Shown here in pieces: positions 57,550 to 64,000 of a stretch of DNA of 64,000 nt. The translations under genes were made by a program, and so were the position numbers. Within the stretch, counting starts at the first letter, position 1. Every line of letters begins with the position of its first letter. Origin of the DNA: Thalassospira xiamenensis M-5 = DSM 17429 (GTDB lineage: Bacteria > Pseudomonadota > Alphaproteobacteria > Rhodospirillales > Thalassospiraceae); assembly GCF_000300235.2 (NCBI RefSeq), contig NZ_CP004388.1, positions 1,159,501 to 1,223,500 on the forward strand, in the 5' to 3' direction. The notes beneath the pieces are model-generated. The model was not told the origin of the DNA. It saw only the letters and a list, made by a program, of their open reading frames with translations, and ran no database searches.

Positions 57550-58689
57550 CTAGATGGAAATACGCCGCAGATGATTGTCCCAATGAAGCGATTTAAGCGA
57601 ATCGTCGGGTAATTCGACGCGTTTTCGGCGAATCGCATCCATGCGCCATCCGGTACCAAGGCCGCTGGTGCCAACGAACTGACCCGCAACATCTGTCGCG
57701 GCAAGCCCGCAGCCATCCGGGGCGGCGATATGGGTCAGGAAGCCCGATGTTTTGGCATCCCAGAATGTGATCAATCCGCCGCGTGGGCAGGAAATGCCAA
57801 ATACCTGTCCCGATGCGTCAAAGCGCACCGATCCGCAATATTGCCGCATGCGCAGCTGGACATTGTCCGGGGCCTCGATCGGGCGGATTTCGCTACCCGG
57901 CTGCCACAACCCGACCAGCGGCACCTGATCGGTCAGTTCCCCCTGATACTGGAAGCCCGCCGCAATTGTCCCATTGGATGCGACATCAAGATGGCGGATG
58001 GATAATTGATGCCAGTCGGCTTTGAGGGCCGCCTGATGGATCAGCTTGCCGGTATGCCGATCAATGATCGACAGGTTCGGTTCCATACTGTCGATATTAA
58101 GGGCTGTGCGTCCGTCAAAGTCCGGATGGGTGTGCAAGCCACCATTGGCGATCACAAGGCTTTCACCGTCCGGCATCAGGTGCAATTCGTGCGGGCCGGT
58201 GCCAAAACTGTCAAATTCGGCAATGCGGCGATACCCGTCTTCGGCATCCCAGACGGAAACAACCCCGCGGGCATGGTTGAAATCATTCTCGGTGATATAA
58301 AGGAACCGGCCATCATTGGAATAAACCGCGTGGCCATAAAACCGGCGGTCTTCCGGGCAATGCAGTTTGGCGCGGACCTCGCCGCTATGGCGATCAAGGA
58401 TCAGGCCATAGAGACCCGGTCGGCGTTCAACTGCGGCCACATCGACATGGTTTGGGCGCAGGCCAAGGTCGTGACCCCGGCCGGGCAGGGCCTGTTCGAA
58501 CAGGATTTTGCCATTGGCGTTGAACGCGCAGACGTAAAAGTCATCATGATCCCCGGCACTTGCGGAAATATAATGTGCCCGGTCTTCCATCGCGGGGGCG
58601 CTCGCCGCACGCCCAATGCCAACCGGCAACAGGGTAAAGGCCCCGCCAACACCCATGAGTTTCAAAAACTCGCGTCGTTGATGTTTCAC
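57550..58689 (-). CDS. DUF1513 twin-arginine-exported protein
   Basis: 379 residues from the GTG at 58689, which has CAGGAG upstream. RREFLKLMGVGGAF is a good Tat signal, so the protein folds before export. The body is a beta-propeller-like chain of repeats (SNDGRFLYITENDF, GTGPHELHLMPDGESLVIANGG). The family travels with imelysin and di-heme genes of iron uptake. Its start overlaps the end of the imelysin gene by a few tens of bases relative to an alternative upstream ATG. Role unknown. Confidence 0.9.
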   Translation of the reverse strand: MKHQRREFLKLMGVGGAFTLLPVGIGRAASAPAMEDRAHYISASAGDHDDFYVCAFNANGKILFEQALPGRGHDLGLRPNHVDVAAVERRPGLYGLILDRHSGEVRAKLHCPEDRRFYGHAVYSNDGRFLYITENDFNHARGVVSVWDAEDGYRRIAEFDSFGTGPHELHLMPDGESLVIANGGLHTHPDFDGRTALNIDSMEPNLSIIDRHTGKLIHQAALKADWHQLSIRHLDVASNGTIAAGFQYQGELTDQVPLVGLWQPGSEIRPIEAPDNVQLRMRQYCGSVRFDASGQVFGISCPRGGLITFWDAKTSGFLTHIAAPDGCGLAATDVAGQFVGTSGLGTGWRMDAIRRKRVELPDDSLKSLHWDNHLRRISI

Positions 58690-58708
58690 TTTTTGAACTC
58701 CTGTTCGC

Positions 58709-59839
58709 CTAGTCGCCATCAAGCGCGTTAAAACCGCCGCCCAATTGCGTCGTACCGCCAACGTCGCCCTCAACCAGCGTATTCACGAAACTGACCTGAT
58801 CTGCGAAATCTGATAGTTTCTGATAGCCATCGGGCTGATCAAGCAGCTCGACAATCGAGGCAGGCAACTGATCAAGTCCGTCTGACATGGTCTGCCAGTT
58901 CAGCCGGAAGGATCGATCCAGAAGGCTGCTATCAATCAGGGCCGAAAGGCCTTTGCCTTCTTCGCCGGTATCGCCCCACTTGCCGTCATAAATCGCAAAC
59001 AGCCCGGTCAGGTTATGGGCAATGTTGCGCAGGGATCGTTCGGAAGTCGGGCTTTCGGCGCGGCTGGCTTTGCCATCCTTCGGTCCGTCGCCAAGCGGTC
59101 GGCCAAGTTTCTGACTGACAATGATCAGAAGTCCTTCGTGAAGCGCACGATAAAGGTCGGTCGCGGCAAATTTGGCATCCGGGTAATCCATACTATCAGG
59201 GCCGGCTTTGATCATGCCTTGGGCAAATGCCGGCCATTCATCGACCAGTTCACCGGTCATGCGTGCCAGATTGGCGCCGACGGCCCCGCCATACCCACAC
59301 AGGAATACGCCATCCTCGTCATCACCCAGAAGCTTGGGCGATAGCTTGTCGTCAAAAAGAACCTGTTCAAGTGCCGGGAAACCTTGCAGGGCGGCACTGG
59401 TATCAGCGATTTTTTCCCGGTCGGTATAAATCGCTGGCTTGTCAAACATCAGTTTGCGGAACTGCCTTGTCGCCGTACCATGTTTGTCAGGCCAGTATTC
59501 GATATGCTGATCACGGCCATTGGCAATCAGCGGTCCCATGCGCCAAGGCTGCACTTCCTGCCAGATATCCATGGCCGCATGGAAATCTTCGCGTACTTCG
59601 TCAAGGCCATCCTGATCGGGCTCGGCACAGAAATCATCCATTTCATCGGACAGGTTTGTTGTGGCGTCATGCAGCGCATCAAGCTTGGGCGGCATGACCT
59701 CACCCAGAAGATGTTCAAGCACCGGGCGGTAATTTTCATCGGGGATATCGGCGCGCGCGCCGGGCGGTGCCAGCCCCACCGTCAGCAAGGCAGATACACC
59801 CAAAAGGGCGGCTTTGCGAGTGCGAAACAGGAAAGGCAT
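58709..59839 (-). CDS. Imelysin-family protein, second copy
   Basis: 376 residues, signal peptide (AALLGVSALLTVGLAP, GARA), periplasmic. The imelysin GxHxxE motif reads GFPALEQVLF, with Pro for His, a known subgroup variant. GGGGGA precedes the ATG. Third of four genes in the operon (imelysin, di-heme protein, imelysin, DUF1513). Imelysins are thought to bind iron or heme for uptake, not to be peptidases. Confidence 0.92.
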   Translation of the reverse strand: MPFLFRTRKAALLGVSALLTVGLAPPGARADIPDENYRPVLEHLLGEVMPPKLDALHDATTNLSDEMDDFCAEPDQDGLDEVREDFHAAMDIWQEVQPWRMGPLIANGRDQHIEYWPDKHGTATRQFRKLMFDKPAIYTDREKIADTSAALQGFPALEQVLFDDKLSPKLLGDDEDGVFLCGYGGAVGANLARMTGELVDEWPAFAQGMIKAGPDSMDYPDAKFAATDLYRALHEGLLIIVSQKLGRPLGDGPKDGKASRAESPTSERSLRNIAHNLTGLFAIYDGKWGDTGEEGKGLSALIDSSLLDRSFRLNWQTMSDGLDQLPASIVELLDQPDGYQKLSDFADQVSFVNTLVEGDVGGTTQLGGGFNALDGD

Positions 59840-59875
59840 GATATCCCCCGAACAGTAAGGCTTATAAAATAACGC

Positions 59876-61333
59876 TTATAAAGAATTCAAAAACGCGATC
59901 AACTTGCTGCGATCCGATGATGGCAAGAATGTGACGGCGTCACGCGCGGGTTTTGCCTCTCCCCCGTGCCACAATATGGCTTCCAGAATGTTGCGCGCCC
60001 GCCCGTCATGCAGGTATCCGGCACGTGGATCAATTTCCTTTGCGCGGCCCAATCCCCAAAGGGGCGGGGTGCGCCATTCCGTTCCGCTGGCATCGGCTTC
60101 AGGCCGGTTGTCGGCAAGCCCGGCCCCCATATCGTGCAATAACAGGTCGCTATACGGCCAGATCACCTGCCCGGATTGCTCCGCCAGATCAGTCTGTTCG
60201 GGCAATTGATAGCTTGGCGTGTGGCAGGCTCCGCAACCGATTGAATTGAAAATCTCACGCCCTGGGATCACCTCCGGATCGGATACGTTTTGTCGCATCG
60301 GCGGGGCTATGTTACGGGTGTAATAAAGCACAAGGTCGGTGATCTGCCCGTGCGCTTCCAGATTGTCAAATTCCGGTTCATTACCATCCGGCGCACCACG
60401 GCACAGTGTCTGGGCTTCGGTGCAGTCACCGTATCCGTTGGGATATAGTGGGGTTGAAAGGCCGATATCGAACTGGAATGCATTCTGGTTCTGCTGATCA
60501 AGGCTTGGCATTCCGGCTTTCCAGCCAAACCGCCCGATGGCAAGCTCATCCTTTGCAATATCCCAAACCCGGTTGACCCGGCCCGATATGCCATCGCCGT
60601 CATGATCTTCCGGATCCGCGCTCGCAAGCAGTACTTCATCGGGAATGGCTTCCAGAAGCCCAAGCCCGATCATCGGCGGTGCAATGCGCGGCGATATCAT
60701 CACATCGTCGTGCAATGGCCCATAAGCCAGATCGCGCATGCCATAGGTCGGATGGCGCAATTCGACTCTGGTGCCATCGGCTAGTTCGACGGTTTGCATG
60801 TCATAACTGACGGTGACCTTGCCTTCGGCTTGAACGGTCGGGATCGAAAAATCCTGAAACTGGCCGCCATAAACCGGATCGGGCAGGGTGGATGCATGGC
60901 CTGACGCCAGTAATTCCCGATCCGCATCATTTTGCGGCGGGATCGACAGGCGCAACAACATCGACGTCGCCCCGGCAGACGGATCATCTTCATCAACCGG
61001 ATGGCCGCGGCCATTTCTGATATGGCACCCGTTGCAGGCCCGTGAATTAAACAGCGGCCCCAAACCGTCTGCTGCCTTGGTGCGCGTTGGGGCGGTTACC
61101 CAAAGCCTTTGAAAAAGGGCCTCGCCAAGCTTGAAATCAAGCCGCTTTTCAAAGGTCATATTGGCCGAATGATGGGTGAATGCCATTCGTCCGGTTTTCT
61201 TTTGCCAGGTGGTCGCCCCGCCCGGCAGGGCATTGGCGGGTATGGTTTCATCGGCAAACGCCGGTGTCATTGCCCCAAAAACAAGGGCGGTCGCGATCAT
61301 GAAACGGGAAAGGCGCATGGCGGGAAACTGCAT
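59876..61333 (-). CDS. Di-heme oxidoreductase-like c-type cytochrome (DHOR)
   Basis: 485 residues with a signal peptide (FMIATALVFGAMTPAFA). Two CxxCH heme sites are visible, CNGCH in the first third and CGACH in the last third, in a DUF1111/DHOR framework ending in the GYLHDGRARNILEAILWHGG motif. A periplasmic electron-transfer partner of the imelysins; changing the iron oxidation state is the likely role. ATG at 61333 or 61318. Confidence 0.92.
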   Translation of the reverse strand: MQFPAMRLSRFMIATALVFGAMTPAFADETIPANALPGGATTWQKKTGRMAFTHHSANMTFEKRLDFKLGEALFQRLWVTAPTRTKAADGLGPLFNSRACNGCHIRNGRGHPVDEDDPSAGATSMLLRLSIPPQNDADRELLASGHASTLPDPVYGGQFQDFSIPTVQAEGKVTVSYDMQTVELADGTRVELRHPTYGMRDLAYGPLHDDVMISPRIAPPMIGLGLLEAIPDEVLLASADPEDHDGDGISGRVNRVWDIAKDELAIGRFGWKAGMPSLDQQNQNAFQFDIGLSTPLYPNGYGDCTEAQTLCRGAPDGNEPEFDNLEAHGQITDLVLYYTRNIAPPMRQNVSDPEVIPGREIFNSIGCGACHTPSYQLPEQTDLAEQSGQVIWPYSDLLLHDMGAGLADNRPEADASGTEWRTPPLWGLGRAKEIDPRAGYLHDGRARNILEAILWHGGEAKPARDAVTFLPSSDRSKLIAFLNSL

Positions 61334-61429
61334 GGAATTCTTCTAATCGTAAAAGCGAAACGGCGGGAGAAAAATTCCCCCGCCGTCGGACTCATTTGGG
61401 GCATGACCCCGAATGCGGATCGTATCTGA

Positions 61430-62698
61430 TCAATTGATCGAGGACGGATTGTCAAGGCTGTCCGACCCTTCGAACTCGATCCCGTCAACGCCAATCGCGG
61501 CAACGATCTGTTCGATCGATTTGGTCTGATCAACAAGCGCATCGACAAAGGTCTGAACAACGGCATTGCCGTCTTCATTGTCCATTGCGATCAGCTGGTC
61601 GAAATGCTCGCCTGCCTGTGCGCGGCTGACCATGGCCTTACCGGCCAGAACCGATGCCGCCAGTTTGGCACGCAGTTCGGTATCAAGGCCTTCATCCTTG
61701 GCGGCAACCATATCCGAAAGCGATGCGCCTTCGACGACCGAACCGTCAACACGGGTATAACGGCCAAGATAAACGTTCTGGATGCCCAACGCGTCATAGT
61801 AGTGCGAGTTGTGGGTGTTGTCCGAGAAGCAGTCATGCTCTTCTTCCGGATCATGCAGCAGCAGGCCAAGCTTGGTGCGCTCGCCTGCCAGTTCACCATA
61901 AGAAAGCGAACCCATGCCGGTCACGATTGCGGTCAGGCCCGGAACGCCGTCACCTTCAAGAACGGTCGCACGTGCTTCGCCACCATCCGCCCACTGTGCG
62001 GTCATCCATTCAAGGTCCGAAACCATAAGGTCGGTTGCGGCCTGAAGATACGCACCGCGACGGTCGCAATTGCCATTGGTGCAGGCATCGCCCTTGGCAT
62101 AGTCGGTCCATGCGCGTGCACCTGCACCGGCTTTGGTCCCGTTCAGATCCTGACCCCACAGAAGGAATTCAATGGCGTGGTAGCCGGTTGCAACGTTGCT
62201 TTCAACGTCGTCAATCTCATGCAGGCTTTCGATCAGTGCGGCATCGATGGTTGATGCATCGATGGTTTCACCGGAAATGCTCAGGCTCGGATTGGCAACG
62301 ACATTGGCGGTATAAGCCGGGTTTTCTTCGTTTTCTTCGCCGTAAAGGTCGGTTTCGACATAGTCGATCAGACCTTCGTCAAGCGGCCATGCGTTAACCT
62401 TGCCTTCCCAGTCATCAACGATCGCATTGCCGAAACGGTAAACTTCGGTCTGCTGATACGGCACGCGTGAGGCCAGCCATGCGGATTTCGCAGCATCAAA
62501 AGTCGCCTGCGACGGATTGGACACCAGCGCATCAACAGCGGTCTGGAGCTGTTTTGCGGTGATGAGCGAATCTTCGTAACCGGCATGTGCAATATCGGCA
62601 TAGGTGGTCAGGACGTCTTTTGCGTCCGGCGCGGCATAGGCCTGTGCACCAAGGGTGGTTGCCAGTGCAGCCATCCCGAGAATTTTAACGAATTTCAT
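61430..62698 (-). CDS. Imelysin-family iron-regulated protein, first copy
   Basis: 422 residues from the ATG at 62698, giving a clean signal peptide (MKFVKILGMAALATTLGAQAYA); the longer frame to 62788 spoils it. The canonical GxHxxE motif is GYHAIEFLLWGQD, with an HDPEEEHDCFSDNTH acidic region. First gene of the iron operon; a Fur-box-like sequence lies just upstream. Confidence 0.93.
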   Translation of the reverse strand: MKFVKILGMAALATTLGAQAYAAPDAKDVLTTYADIAHAGYEDSLITAKQLQTAVDALVSNPSQATFDAAKSAWLASRVPYQQTEVYRFGNAIVDDWEGKVNAWPLDEGLIDYVETDLYGEENEENPAYTANVVANPSLSISGETIDASTIDAALIESLHEIDDVESNVATGYHAIEFLLWGQDLNGTKAGAGARAWTDYAKGDACTNGNCDRRGAYLQAATDLMVSDLEWMTAQWADGGEARATVLEGDGVPGLTAIVTGMGSLSYGELAGERTKLGLLLHDPEEEHDCFSDNTHNSHYYDALGIQNVYLGRYTRVDGSVVEGASLSDMVAAKDEGLDTELRAKLAASVLAGKAMVSRAQAGEHFDQLIAMDNEDGNAVVQTFVDALVDQTKSIEQIVAAIGVDGIEFEGSDSLDNPSSIN

Positions 62699-62773
62699 AG
62701 GAGTTCCCATCTGTCCCTGAAGGTGAGCCAAGGGCATAGCCCGTGATACTTCGGGGTAATTGTTACTGCTTGT

Positions 62774-62792
62774 GATAATGATTTGCAAACTC
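62774..62792. promoter_or_regulatory. Fur-box-like site between the iron operon and cytochrome b561
   Basis: GATAATGATTTGCAAACTC matches 13 of 19 positions of the E. coli Fur consensus, including the whole first half. It sits in the 231-base divergent promoter region, about 75 bases upstream of the imelysin start, and could serve both directions. Confidence 0.5.
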
Positions 62793-62929
62793 GAAATATC
62801 TCAACAAGCAGATTTTCCACATTTTTTGCTGTGATAAACGGAATTTGACCTGCACTTTCGGCCGGATCGGGGCATCATCACAATCTTGCATTATTTGCCC
62901 GCGCAAAAAGCAGAAAAGGGGACCTGCGT

Positions 62930-63634
62930 ATGAGCGATCAGATGGAACCGCAAAAAACCGTCCGGCTTTGGGATTTTCCCGTGCGCCTGTTTCACTGGGC
63001 GCTGGTGATCGCGATTGTGACATCCTGGTGGTCCAATCAGGAAGTCATGATCGATATCCATGCGATTTCAGGATACAGCGTGCTCGCACTCGTACTTTTT
63101 CGCATCATCTGGGGATTTGTCGGCAGTTCGAACGCGCGCTTTACCGGTTTTGTCGCCGGACCGCGCAAGGTGATCGGCTATATGCGCAAACTTCCAAACG
63201 GCTCGGCCCGCGACCTGACTTATCCGGGGCATAATCCGGCGGGCGGCTGGATGGTTGTGGTGCTGATCCTGCTCGTGGCGATACAGGCAATAAGCGGCCT
63301 TTTCACCAGCGAGGATACCTTCCTGTTCTTTGACGGTCCGCTGGTTGCCTATGTCAGTTCCGATTTTGCCAGCACGATGAATTTCATTCACCACACCAAT
63401 ATCAATCTGATTTACGCAGCGGTAGCATTGCATGTTCTGGCAGCGATTTTCTATCTGATGATCAAACGCGAAAACCTGATCGGTGCAATGATCACCGGCA
63501 TGCGCAAAGTCCCCGAAAGTGTCGCCACCGGTTTCATGCAAATCCGCTTTGCTTCCCCGGTTCTCGGGATCGCGATTCTCGTGGTTTGTGGTCTGGCGGT
63601 GTGGGGAATGGTTATCATTGCCAGAAGCGGGTGA
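62930..63634 (+). CDS. Cytochrome b561-type membrane protein
   Basis: 234 residues with four main helices and a fifth at the C-terminus. The heme-b His residues are in VRLFHWALV, IDIHAISGY, FIHHTNINL and VALHVLAAIF, as in bacterial cytochrome b561/hydrogenase b-type proteins. AAAGGGG precedes the ATG. Divergent from the imelysin/DHOR operon; it probably passes electrons between the quinone pool and the periplasmic di-heme protein. Confidence 0.9.
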   Translation: MSDQMEPQKTVRLWDFPVRLFHWALVIAIVTSWWSNQEVMIDIHAISGYSVLALVLFRIIWGFVGSSNARFTGFVAGPRKVIGYMRKLPNGSARDLTYPGHNPAGGWMVVVLILLVAIQAISGLFTSEDTFLFFDGPLVAYVSSDFASTMNFIHHTNINLIYAAVALHVLAAIFYLMIKRENLIGAMITGMRKVPESVATGFMQIRFASPVLGIAILVVCGLAVWGMVIIARSG

Positions 63635-63746
63635 AATATTTTATCATATCATCATACTAAATCGGAAAATGTGTTGCGCTGCGGTAAGTTACTGAGTTGA
63701 CCGTCAGAATTCCGCGGGCGTTAAGACCAAAAAACATGATATATAC

Positions 63747-63804
63747 CGAAATTTATGTATCAGTAATTTTGATATAAAACAAATTACTTGATATATAAAT
63801 TTCG
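63747..63804 (+). promoter_or_regulatory. 58-bp nested dyad before the arabinofuranosidase gene
   Basis: Outer arms CGAAATTTAT/ATAAATTTCG (63747-63756, 63795-63804) and inner arms AGTAATTT/AAATTACT (63762-63769, 63781-63788) are both perfect and centred together. Three TGATATA direct repeats (63737, 63770 and 63789) overlay them. AT-rich and about 52 bases before the start codon; a likely operator. Confidence 0.65.
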
Positions 63805-63813
63805 TGTTCCTAG

Positions 63814-64000
<187 letters not shown>

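Overview
The window is chromosomal DNA of an alphaproteobacterium. By eye the GC content is in the mid-50s. The gene set (mreBCD-mrdA-rodA beside leuA, an orphan ectD, many c-di-GMP and two-component genes, cobalt transport under a B12 riboswitch) and the protein style best fit a marine Rhodospirillales genome close to Thalassospira. That placement is my inference; no rRNA gene is present to settle it. I see no insertion sequence, prophage, integrase or CRISPR array, and no clear pseudogene.

Layout. 0-17 kb is a signalling-rich stretch: a GGDEF-EAL protein, a TPR protein, a STAS/HATPase-REC-PP2C partner-switching pair divergent from a sigma-54 response regulator, a CobC-like aminotransferase, a PhyH-type dioxygenase, a hybrid kinase with a built-in Hpt domain, a creatinase-like M24 protein, a tiny Rho-N-like protein, a glycerophosphodiesterase, and a periplasmic sugar-binding protein coupled to a diguanylate cyclase. 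17-26 kb, all on the minus strand, is the rod-shape operon (mreB, mreC, mreD, mrdA, rodA), a hydrolase-like protein without a nucleophile, and leuA behind a leucine-rich leader peptide. 26-33 kb holds a LysE exporter, two unknown proteins, a third GGDEF protein, a roughly 1-kb gene-free region, a cold-shock gene, 5-FTHF cyclo-ligase, ectD and two tRNA-Gln genes. 33-44 kb is housekeeping: ppx, rlmE, guaB, rsmB and guaA, with a split PAS/MCP energy-taxis receptor between them. 44-52.6 kb is metal and stress oriented: YjdM, a MAPEG protein, an SDR, a DUF2975/XRE pair, two paralogous small proteins, a CzrA-like metal sensor, B12 riboswitch-cbtBA, a His-rich membrane protein, a DUF1636 protein and a ZntA-type ATPase. 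52.9-57.1 kb is an amino-acid ABC importer with RidA and IclR genes. 57.5-63.6 kb is an imelysin/di-heme iron module with a divergent cytochrome b561 and a Fur-box-like site. The right edge cuts a GH51 arabinofuranosidase preceded by an unusual 58-bp dyad.

How they work together. Three GGDEF proteins, a kinase-phosphatase partner switch, a phosphorelay kinase and a split energy-taxis receptor suggest heavy investment in motile/sessile decisions. The cobalt genes form an import module (riboswitch, CbtB, CbtA and probably the His-rich protein and DUF1636) next to an efflux module (CzrA-like sensor and ZntA with operator-like repeats). The points most worth a second look are the unannotated leu leader peptide with its 9-bp closing stem, the split CetB/CetA-like receptor, the binding protein-cyclase pair, the fused switch protein, the paralogous small-protein pair and the large dyad before the GH51 gene.
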